Shown in pieces: positions 1 to 6,074 of a stretch of 6,662 nucleotides of DNA. Source of the stretch: Euryarchaeota archaeon UBA60 (GTDB lineage: Archaea > Thermoplasmatota > Poseidoniia > Poseidoniales > Poseidoniaceae). Location of the stretch: NCBI GenBank assembly GCA_002503395.1, contig DARQ01000030.1, forward strand, positions 1 to 6,662, in the 5' to 3' direction. The notes beneath the pieces are model-generated. The model had not been told where the DNA came from and did no database searches. It worked only from the letters and a program-made list of their open reading frames with translations. Positions within the stretch are counted from its first letter, which is position 1. Each line of letters opens with the position of its first letter. The position numbers and the translations under genes were made by a program.

Positions 1-3000
1 AAATGCAGTGGGATGCCGATTGATTGACCAGCAGCTATCATCATCGACATCGTCGCTCCGCTTGAATTTCCCCCCCCCGCCGCAACCCCGTCGACCGATA
101 GTTGCCAGCCCAATGGAATCTCCTCAAGAGCGAACGCGACATTCGCCAAGGTATTGCCATCATTGCTGATCCATGCCAGTGGCATTCCTCCCGCGCTCGA
201 AACTTTCCAAGTCCCGCTAGTGGTAATGAAAACCGATTCATCAACCCCGACCCGCAGTGGAATAGCAGACTGGACTTCTCCCAAGCCATCACCATCTTGG
301 GCGATTAATACCAGTTCGCCGACCTCTCCTGCCATGGCATCCACCGGAGGGATGACAAAAATCGTGACCTCATCCGAAGAAAATGGCTGGAATTCAGGAA
401 GATTGTCGGGGAAAGTGACGTTCCATCCATAGATACTGCCGGTGATGAATGGTTTTGATGCGAGGTTGCCGAGTTGTGTCAGTTCCACTGTGACATTACC
501 TCCGTCGGGAGCGACTTCAAGCATTGATGATGAGATATCAAAGGACCATCCAGCATTACGTTTCACCTCAAGGGTGACAGTATCTTGAGCGATGACGAAG
601 GATGAAGAGTTGAAGGAAATTACAATCGTGACAATAGTTCCGTTCCAACTTTCTTGAGGTACTTTCAAGGTGAGCGAAATCTGTGAACTTTGGTTGACTC
701 CCAACATCTCACTACCCTGTACCGTCGCCATCCATTGCGAATCATCGTCGTCGTAGAGTTGACTGCTGATGACAAAAGTCATGTTGAGGTCATCGGCGTA
801 ATTCCCGGTATTCTTGACGCTCCAATCGATGATAACATCCTCGTCCGGACTGACCAACATTTGCGGATTTCCGACGCGCGTAACCTCCCACCTGTGGTCG
901 GGCTCGGCCTCGACGACGAGATTCACGGAATCAGAAATGGTGATGTTTCCCAGACTCAGTAACTCTATTTCCAGCAATAACCCGGCCCGAGCCGGCATTT
1001 CCAGTGGTAGGGTTATTCCGACCAGAACGGTTTGCATCGCCCCAGCGGCGATGCTCTTCTCGGGGTCGTATAGATTGAATGAAAGGCCGGGGTCGGAAGT
1101 GAAATTCTCGTTGGCAATGACTTTTGCACTCAACTGATAGATGTCGGCGCCATTGCCGGGATTATTCAATCTCAGTACCACGGTATGCTCTTGGCCGACG
1201 GTTATCGTCCACGGTTGCGACGCCGGCTCAATCAGATTGATTTGTGCTCGGTGTACCTGCAAGACCTGTACTGAGAGATTCAAATTATTGAATCCGCCAC
1301 CGGATTCACTCATGTTGAAGATGTGCAATTGCGGCGTTGCCGTAGCTGGCATTGAGAGGTTGAGCCAGCCTTCGCTGGCTCCGGCGGCTGTGGTTACCAA
1401 ATCATTCCCTTGGAGGTTGAGGTCGCCACCAACCGTCCATTGCCAGTCAGTTCTGTACATTCCCGCAGATTGGAGGTCCCATGAAAGACCCGAGGAAGAG
1501 GTCTTGATATGGAAGGAAATCACTTCATCAGGTGTTACCCGGTGGTGTGGTGGTGCAACTGAAACGCCATTTGCAGTGAAGCGTAATTCTACTGTTTCAC
1601 AGAGTTTGTCGGCGCCTTGGCCTACACAAAGTTGCAACGATGTGGTGGTGCTGGAACCGAGTGCGATACCGGAAGGCACAGGTAGATGTGCAGCATAGTA
1701 GGCTTGTTCACCTGGTTGCATGTGAACGATATAGTGCTCATTTCCAGCCATATCTCGTAGGCTTGGAGAAGTTCCCCATGAATTCGAATCCCATGACAAT
1801 GTGGTGGTTGAGTCTGCCGCATTGCCGAGGTTCTCAATCAGTATCCAGGCTACAGCATCGTGGCCGGGTAGGCCCAGTCCATGCGATGCTCCGGTTCCAT
1901 CGGGCCCCAATACCGATAGGCCACGAGTGCGCAAGACCTCGACCGGATATAGTGAATAGATGCTGATATTCTGCTGCTCATCGAGGCGTAGTGTAAGGGC
2001 GAGATACCCGGCCTGGTCACCGAGTGCCGAAGCGGGGATGGAAATTCTCAGGCTCGGAGACCAACTATTACCTGCTTCGATGCTGATATTGCTCAACCCA
2101 CCCACGGTCTCATCGACGACGGTCCAGTTTTCCGGCAGGTTGGTCGAATCGACGAACAGGGTCCAATTTGCCGTGCTCCTCCCGGTGGCGGTGATGGTTG
2201 GAGTGGCAATTCCCGAACTTCCCGGGGCGATACGCAGAGGCTCGGGTGGGATTGAGATTTCAGCGTCATATGGCTTGAGAACCAATAGGCTCCTAGTCTG
2301 GTTGTCGTTATCTAGGCGTGATTGGCTGAGATTGCCGTATGGGTCAAGTACCAACTTCACCTGAGATGTGCCCAATTGGGCGGTGATATCGGCCGAGAAG
2401 GACGATGGGCCAGCATCTCCAGTCGGGGCGATAGGCTCGAGTTCATTCACTCTGACACGTCCGACTTCGACGTCATCTACGTAGAGCACTGCATCGACAG
2501 AAGAATCGCAGTCATAGGTGCCGATATTGGCAAATTGTGCGGTGATGGTAACAACCTCCCCCGGGTTTGGCGCTTGTGGGTTGAAAGATAGTCCACGGCC
2601 GTCGCTGGTCGGTGAGACATCACAAAGGGCGGTGGATACAACGGTATCACCGATGAGCAGGTCGAGATAACCATCTCCGTCCAAGTCACCTGCAGCCGGT
2701 GCTGACCACACTCGGTGCGGCATGTCAAGAGCGTCGGCCCAATTTGAATTGATATCTGCCTGTAGTCCGGAATTCCCATCGAAGGCGAATACCCGACGAC
2801 CGAATGAGACGATGACCTCCGGCTCGCCAAAGCCATCGATATCGACCCAGATCGGTGGCGAGACGGCAATTTCATCATTATCGTTGCCAGAACCCTGTTC
2901 GAGTGTCCGGTGCCAAACCTTACTCGGGGTGGCGGTGTCCAAGTCATGGCAGCCAACCATGCCTTGGCGGTCAAAGTTCCATTGCGAGGTACTGTACCAG

Positions 3001-4349
3001 GTCACCCAACATACCCGGTCGTGAATCCCGTCACCGTCGGTATCGATTGGTAGAGGGGGTGCATCGGCATATCCATTCGGGGTGCGGAAAGACCAGATTT
3101 CCTCGGCCGCGGTCAATTCCCACGCCACCAGAGTGGCGCCACTACCACTGCTTCTGCCATTACCGTCGGTGGGGATGGTGAAAATCACTTCCGGAATCTC
3201 ATCGTCATCAAGTTGGACGATGACCGGCCCTGGTAGTCTCACTCTCGGACTATCCGAATCGGTATCACCATTTGGCAGTGTCACCCGTTCCCAATCGAGT
3301 GAACCGGTAGAGCCATCGATTCTCCATACCCACATATTGGCGTCACTGCTCTCGATAGTGGTCACCAGAATGGCGCTGTTCAGGGAATCAAGTGCGACCC
3401 ATGCCGGGTCGGAGATGTGAGTCCCGCGGTCGAGGGATACCGACCACAGTGGGTCGGGTGGGCCTTGATTTGGCAGTGGTAAGGCAATCACCACCGGATT
3501 ACTGGTGTCCAGATCGATTGCGGCGATTACTAATTCCGGTGTTCCGTCCATCTGCAGATCGGCCAGCAGAGGCTGGGTCGAGACCAGATGGCCGGTCGAT
3601 TCGACCGGCAGGTGAGGCGAATCAATTCCTAGTCGCCGGTCGGAATCCTGCCATGACCACATCATCTCGGTGCTGTGCCCAGTAGATTGCCATCCTGCCT
3701 CACTGCAGGTCAATTTCGGCGACCAGATGTCGACCACTAACTCACTAGCGGTATCATAGGCGACAAGTATTTCCAATTCACCATCAAAATCGATATCGTG
3801 AAGAATCGGTATCGCCTTTACTTTCTTGGTCACTCCTAGGTTGACCCGCCACGCGGTTTTGCTGGTATCACCCTCAACGATTTTCAATATACTACGGTCA
3901 TCACCGCCTGAATTCTCGGTAACCACCATCACCGCGAAGAGATGCCCTTGCCCACACCTTGTCGCTGCGGTCAGCGGAGCGGTGATGGAATTGGAGAAAT
4001 CGCCGATGCTCGAGCCATAGCCATCGGCACCGGTGCTTGAAAGTGATTCACTATTCCAGTTTATCACCGGATGGGAAATCGTACCCAGTATACTGACTTC
4101 TGACACATTACCATCTCCCGGTCCCCCGTTGGGACCATGTGCTGGCATCGAACTATTGTGGGTCGGTGTGTGTTGATACTGATTCCACCCCGCACTATCC
4201 CCATACCATGGAGAAACCTCTCGGGCATCAGCCGCAGTTGTGGTGACGAGCAAATGGGTCAGAGGGAATAAACTTAGCAATAGGAGTAGGATAATGGCTA
4301 TCGCACCACCCTTTGGCGAGGTCAGGAGATATCGCGACTGCACACTCAC
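1..4349 (-). CDS. Giant secreted surface protein with FG-GAP-like propeller, CARDB and repeated Ig-like domains (3' end outside window)
   Basis: One minus-strand frame stays open from a GTG at 4349 to the left edge (at least 1449 codons; C-terminus not seen). An in-frame TGA lies two codons upstream, so the start is this GTG or the next one at 4343. Residues 1-42 form a signal peptide: a basic N-terminus, a hydrophobic core IAIILLLLLSLFPL, and cleavage probably after ADA (40-42). Calcium-binding D-x-D-x-D-G type motifs of FG-GAP/VCBS repeats start at residues 185, 264, 381, 436, 503 and 555, the clearest being DTDGDGIHD (436) and DLDGDGYLD (555); these suggest an N-terminal beta-propeller. 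A CARDB domain follows (about 585-692, ending in the typical LDNDNQT strand), then Ig-like domains carrying an N-x-G-N signature with glycine at 842, 1065, 1182, 1294 and 1398. About 20 N-x-S/T sequons suggest N-glycosylation. Such proteins are cell-surface adhesion or binding proteins in marine archaea; the ligand is unknown and no catalytic motif is visible. No SD is evident, so the mRNA may be leaderless. Confidence 0.9.
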   Translation of the reverse strand, partial: MSVQSRYLLTSPKGGAIAIILLLLLSLFPLTHLLVTTTAADAREVSPWYGDSAGWNQYQHTPTHNSSMPAHGPNGGPGDGNVSEVSILGTISHPVINWNSESLSSTGADGYGSSIGDFSNSITAPLTAATRCGQGHLFAVMVVTENSGGDDRSILKIVEGDTSKTAWRVNLGVTKKVKAIPILHDIDFDGELEILVAYDTASELVVDIWSPKLTCSEAGWQSTGHSTEMMWSWQDSDRRLGIDSPHLPVESTGHLVSTQPLLADLQMDGTPELVIAAIDLDTSNPVVIALPLPNQGPPDPLWSVSLDRGTHISDPAWVALDSLNSAILVTTIESSDANMWVWRIDGSTGSLDWERVTLPNGDTDSDSPRVRLPGPVIVQLDDDEIPEVIFTIPTDGNGRSSGSGATLVAWELTAAEEIWSFRTPNGYADAPPLPIDTDGDGIHDRVCWVTWYSTSQWNFDRQGMVGCHDLDTATPSKVWHRTLEQGSGNDNDEIAVSPPIWVDIDGFGEPEVIVSFGRRVFAFDGNSGLQADINSNWADALDMPHRVWSAPAAGDLDGDGYLDLLIGDTVVSTALCDVSPTSDGRGLSFNPQAPNPGEVVTITAQFANIGTYDCDSSVDAVLYVDDVEVGRVRVNELEPIAPTGDAGPSSFSADITAQLGTSQVKLVLDPYGNLSQSRLDNDNQTRSLLVLKPYDAEISIPPEPLRIAPGSSGIATPTITATGRSTANWTLFVDSTNLPENWTVVDETVGGLSNISIEAGNSWSPSLRISIPASALGDQAGYLALTLRLDEQQNISIYSLYPVEVLRTRGLSVLGPDGTGASHGLGLPGHDAVAWILIENLGNAADSTTTLSWDSNSWGTSPSLRDMAGNEHYIVHMQPGEQAYYAAHLPVPSGIALGSSTTTSLQLCVGQGADKLCETVELRFTANGVSVAPPHHRVTPDEVISFHIKTSSSGLSWDLQSAGMYRTDWQWTVGGDLNLQGNDLVTTAAGASEGWLNLSMPATATPQLHIFNMSESGGGFNNLNLSVQVLQVHRAQINLIEPASQPWTITVGQEHTVVLRLNNPGNGADIYQLSAKVIANENFTSDPGLSFNLYDPEKSIAAGAMQTVLVGITLPLEMPARAGLLLEIELLSLGNITISDSVNLVVEAEPDHRWEVTRVGNPQMLVSPDEDVIIDWSVKNTGNYADDLNMTFVISSQLYDDDDSQWMATVQGSEMLGVNQSSQISLTLKVPQESWNGTIVTIVISFNSSSFVIAQDTVTLEVKRNAGWSFDISSSMLEVAPDGGNVTVELTQLGNLASKPFITGSIYGWNVTFPDNLPEFQPFSSDEVTIFVIPPVDAMAGEVGELVLIAQDGDGLGEVQSAIPLRVGVDESVFITTSGTWKVSSAGGMPLAWISNDGNTLANVAFALEEIPLGWQLSVDGVAAGGGNSSGATMSMMIAAGQSIGIPLH
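70..78. repeat. Homopolymer tract C9 (G9 in the coding strand) inside the surface-protein gene
   Basis: Nine consecutive C on the plus strand read as part of Ala-Gly-Gly-Gly at residues 1424-1427 of the surface protein. The frame is continuous across it in the given sequence. Loss of one G would shift translation into a frame with a TGA at 43-41, about ten codons on. Gain of one G would leave the frame open at least to the window edge. It is the longest homopolymer I noticed in the window. Confidence 0.9.
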
Positions 4350-4391
4350 ATATCATCTCGGCCTTTGACCCAACAAAAGGATTCCGTGACC

Positions 4392-4411
4392 TGGACCCCC
4401 TAGGGGGTCCA
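4392..4411. repeat. 20-bp perfect palindrome in the divergent intergenic region
   Basis: The ten bases TGGACCCCCT are followed immediately by their exact reverse complement, giving a 20-bp inverted repeat with no spacer. Symmetry breaks at 4391/4412. It lies 42 bp upstream of the GTG of the surface-protein gene and about 220 bp upstream of rpo7, just upstream of a weak TATA-like stretch (minus-strand CTTTTGTT, 4380-4373). It could be the operator of a dimeric regulator, or form a cruciform or hairpin. The palindrome is directly seen; any role is inference. Confidence 0.85.
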
Positions 4412-4493
4412 TCTGCAGACCCCATTCCAACCTCCAATAATCACCCATTCACCTCTCCACATCGCTTCAAGACTAGCATTACACATCCGCACG

Positions 4494-4502
4494 GCTTAAA
4501 TG
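4494..4502 (+). promoter_or_regulatory. Candidate TATA box for the rpo7-spt4-rps24e-rps27ae operon
   Basis: GCTTAAATG resembles the archaeal TBP-binding box (consensus near YTTAWAWA). At the usual distance of about 25 bp, transcription would begin near 4523, giving a leader of about 110 nt before rpo7. A competing box, TTTAT at 4576-4580, would give a start near 4603 and a leader of about 30 nt that still contains the Shine-Dalgarno. The sequence alone does not decide between them. Confidence 0.35.
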
Positions 4503-4504
4503 CA

Positions 4505-4536
4505 GGTGGCAAGTCGGCGGGCTGACTTCGGTCACC
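4505..4536 (+). other. Hairpin-forming sequence upstream of rpo7
   Basis: AAGTCGG (4511-4517) can pair with CTGACTT (4522-4528), including one G-T wobble, around a CGGG tetraloop. Across an internal loop, GGTG (4505-4508) can pair with CACC (4533-4536). A pyrimidine-rich run TTTCTCTCCC follows. It could be leader structure if transcription starts at or before 4505, but the best upstream TATA box predicts a start inside it, so function is uncertain. Confidence 0.3.
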
Positions 4537-4618
4537 TTTCTCTCCCGAGGCGCAGCCGGTGAAGGACGGAAGCGGTTTATCGCTCCCTCTTCGGCCACAC
4601 CCCGAGAAAGGCGGGTAC

Positions 4619-4626
4619 GGAGGAGG
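4619..4626 (+). promoter_or_regulatory. Strong Shine-Dalgarno of rpo7 that fixes its start
   Basis: GGAGGAGG ends 7 nt before the ATG at 4634 and is the best ribosome-binding site in the window. It decides the rpo7 start against the upstream in-frame GTG at 4559, which would add 25 residues with no match to the Rpo7 N-terminus. The strong site implies a leadered, SD-dependent mRNA for the operon. Confidence 0.8.
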
Positions 4627-4633
4627 ACAAAAA

Positions 4634-5194
4634 ATGTATAAACTGGTCACTAAAGAGGACACCATTCGTATTCCAGCTGAGTATATCCGTAAGGGGCAAT
4701 CACTCAATCAGCACATCGACCGCCTGGCCGCAGAAGCCTTTGAAGGCCGTTTTGATGACGATAACAACTTCGTCTTGATAACTTCCAATCACGAGCCCTT
4801 GGGGCGTGGCCGCCTGATTCACGGCGATGGTGCAATCTACCAGAGTGTACGCTTCGATGCGGTGCTCTTCGCGATGGAGGATTACGAAGTAGTCGAGGGT
4901 GCGGTGTCGGAAATTCACGACTTCGGTGCCTTCGTGAGAATCGGACCTATGGAAGCTCTTTTACACAAGTCACAGATTCTTGAGGACCAGGTCGACGTCA
5001 ACGTCGGCATGGAGATTATCGAAGGCCGCCAAACCGGCCGCAACCTGCAGAGCGGCACTCCGCTGCGCGCCCGCATCGTTTCTCTTTCAGTCAATCCGAG
5101 CGACCCTCGCCAAAGCAAGATCGGGTTGACCTGTAAACAGGCTGGCCTAGGGGCTCATGCTTGGCTTGCTGAAGACCGGGAGTCGGGTGATTAA
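4634..5194 (+). CDS. rpo7: DNA-directed RNA polymerase subunit Rpo7 (RpoE')
   Basis: The 186-residue product matches the usual length of archaeal Rpo7 and the family from its first residues (MYKLVTKEDTIRIP). Rpo7, homologous to eukaryotic Rpb7, pairs with Rpo4 to form the polymerase stalk, which helps open the promoter and binds emerging RNA. Residues 1-80 are the N-terminal tip domain, with the conserved HGDG (63-66) followed by YQSVRFDAVLF. Residues 86-168 are the S1/OB RNA-binding domain, with VVEGAVSEIHDFGAFVRIGP and LRARIVSLS. The end, SKIGLTCKQAGLGAHAWL, is also typical. It is the first gene of the operon, starts with ATG after a GGAGGAGG site, and its TAA stop lies inside the spt4 start region. 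Identification rests on strong motif agreement; no key residue looks lost. Confidence 0.96.
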   Translation: MYKLVTKEDTIRIPAEYIRKGQSLNQHIDRLAAEAFEGRFDDDNNFVLITSNHEPLGRGRLIHGDGAIYQSVRFDAVLFAMEDYEVVEGAVSEIHDFGAFVRIGPMEALLHKSQILEDQVDVNVGMEIIEGRQTGRNLQSGTPLRARIVSLSVNPSDPRQSKIGLTCKQAGLGAHAWLAEDRESGD

Positions 5195-5399
5195 GTTGGT
5201 CAAGATACCATTCGCATGTGGCGAGTGCCACAGAATCATGGATGATGGAATCGACCAGTGTCGCCACCATCCTTCGGCTAAGGTAACCACTGATTGGCAG
5301 GGATATGTCATCGTGTGGAATCCTCAGCGCTCCGAAATCGCCAGTAGATTGAACATCGATGAGGCAGGTCGCTACGCCTTGAAGGTGAATATTCGTTAG
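5187..5399 (+). CDS. spt4: Transcription elongation factor Spt4 (RpoE'')
   Basis: Small zinc-binding partner of Spt5 (NusG homologue); the pair clamps onto RNA polymerase and raises processivity. The family signature is clear in the C-terminal half: DWQGYVIVWNP, SEIASRLNI and AGRYALKV. With a GTG start at 5187 the product is 70 residues and overlaps the rpo7 end by 8 nt, with GGGAG 4 nt upstream. An ATG at 5157 would add ten residues not typical of the family and overlap rpo7 by 38 nt; a TTG at 5196 is a third option. The zinc site is unusual: the first pair is C11-x2-C14, but the second is C25-x2-H28, where the family normally has C-x2-C. The gene is translationally coupled to rpo7 and followed 11 nt later by rps24e. 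Identity is confident; the exact start is not. Confidence 0.92.
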   Translation: MIKLVKIPFACGECHRIMDDGIDQCRHHPSAKVTTDWQGYVIVWNPQRSEIASRLNIDEAGRYALKVNIR

Positions 5400-5410
5400 G
5401 AAGTGGTATT

Positions 5411-5812
5411 ATGCAAGTATTAGATCGAAAAGAAAATCCATTGCTCGACCGTGTCGAGATTGAATTCAAAATAGGCCACGATGGAAAAAAGACCCCGAGC
5501 AGGGATTCGATAATCAGCGCGGTTGCTCAGGCCGAGCCCGGAGCCAAGAAGGACTTGATAATCGTCAAGAATATCAATACCCGTTTCGGACGACCACTGA
5601 CCACAGGTACCGCTTATATTTACGGCTCAACTGAGAGTATGACGGTTGAGCCGGTTCATGCGCTTAAGCGTCATGGTTTCATATCCGATGACGAAGGTGA
5701 TGATGCATCAGTTAAGGCTGAACCAGCCGCTGCTGCCAAGACAGAGTCGAGTGACGATGCCGGAGATGTCGATGTAGAAGATGTCGACGATGTCGATGGG
5801 GGTGAGGAATGA
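5411..5812 (+). CDS. rps24e: Small-subunit ribosomal protein S24e with an acidic C-terminal tail
   Basis: Residues 1-90 match archaeal/eukaryotic eS24: KENPLLDRVEIEF near the N-terminus, TPSRDSI, the KNINTRFGRPLTTGTAYIY core and VEPVHALKRHGF. eS24 binds the small-subunit rRNA and is absent from bacteria. Archaeal versions are usually near 100 residues; this one has 133 because of a tail (about 91-133) made mostly of Asp, Glu, Ala, Ser and Val and ending DVDGGEE. The tail is acidic and probably disordered, unusual for an rRNA-binding protein. The ATG at 5411 lies 11 nt after the spt4 stop, with a weak AGGAAGTGG-like ribosome site. The TGA stop overlaps the rps27ae start (ATGA), indicating translational coupling. 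Confidence 0.95.
   Translation: MQVLDRKENPLLDRVEIEFKIGHDGKKTPSRDSIISAVAQAEPGAKKDLIIVKNINTRFGRPLTTGTAYIYGSTESMTVEPVHALKRHGFISDDEGDDASVKAEPAAAAKTESSDDAGDVDVEDVDDVDGGEE
5765..5796. repeat. Short degenerate repeats GATGTCGA in the rps24e tail
   Basis: GATGTCGA occurs at 5765-5772, 5780-5787 and 5789-5796, with a variant between them, encoding the Asp-Val/Asp-Asp alternation at the end of S24e. Repeats of this kind allow the tail to change length by slippage or unequal exchange. They may instead simply reflect codon use in a low-complexity acidic stretch. Confidence 0.6.
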
Positions 5813-5988
5813 TGGGAGACGGACCCAATACCGCGGCAAAGTGGTCGAAATACAGTATCGAGGACGGTAGCCTCGTCCGCAAGTCGGAATTCTGCCCTAA
5901 ATGTGGACCGGGTGTATTTCTGGCAAAGCATAGTGACCGCAAGAATTGTGGGCGCTGTGGCTTCACCACGACCAATGCAACCGAGTAG
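5809..5988 (+). CDS. rps27ae: Small-subunit ribosomal protein S27ae (zinc ribbon)
   Basis: A 59-residue protein of the eS31/S27ae family, which sits on the head of the archaeal small subunit; eukaryotes make it as a ubiquitin fusion, archaea do not. The zinc ribbon is complete: C29-x2-C32 in FCPKCGPGVFLAKHSDR and C47-x2-C50 in NCGRCGFTT, the canonical family pattern. The ATG at 5809 overlaps the rps24e stop as ATGA; a second ATG at 5812 would shorten the protein by one residue and is better spaced from the GGTGAGG at 5801-5807. It is the last convincing gene of the operon. The gene that often follows in other archaea (kae1) is not here; the next gene lies on the opposite strand. Confidence 0.95.
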   Translation: MMGDGPNTAAKWSKYSIEDGSLVRKSEFCPKCGPGVFLAKHSDRKNCGRCGFTTTNATE

Positions 5989-6074
5989 GCTGATTTCCCG
6001 CTTTGCCAACTTACCGAGCGAGGGTTGGGATTTTCCTCTGCAAGGTCGGTTGATGGACCTGATTGGGGACAATA

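Noticed and set aside
41..295. Apparent frameshift of the surface protein at the C9 tract
   Set aside because: Careful codon reading shows the frame is continuous across the tract, giving Gly-Gly-Gly-Asn-Ser-Ser-Gly and then a sensible Ig-like strand; only a change in tract length would break it.
1141..1698. Plus-strand open frame of about 185 residues, and several others of 90-130 residues between 102 and 4020
   Set aside because: They lie wholly antisense to the continuous surface-protein frame, have no recognisable domains, and are rich in Ser/Pro/Arg as expected from the complement of Asp/Gly/Thr-rich coding sequence.
2477..2974. Minus-strand open frame of about 165 residues in another frame of the surface-protein gene
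   Set aside because: It is a shifted shadow of the FG-GAP/CARDB region; the real frame there encodes clear D-x-D-x-D-G motifs.
4559..4633. N-terminal extension of Rpo7 from the upstream GTG at 4559
   Set aside because: The extra 25 residues are not Rpo7-like and the strong GGAGGAGG site is correctly placed for the ATG at 4634.
4501..4633. Possible tRNA or other known structured RNA upstream of rpo7
   Set aside because: No cloverleaf, no T-arm GGTTCRA-type sequence and no conserved RNA motif could be found; only short local hairpins are present.
4228..4707. Short open frames on both strands across the divergent intergenic region
   Set aside because: No domain, no ribosome-binding site, and they overlap the signal peptide coding region or the rpo7 start.
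5989..6074. Transcription terminators between the convergent genes
   Set aside because: Only a TTTT run is present on the plus strand and no T-run on the minus strand, too weak to call a terminator.
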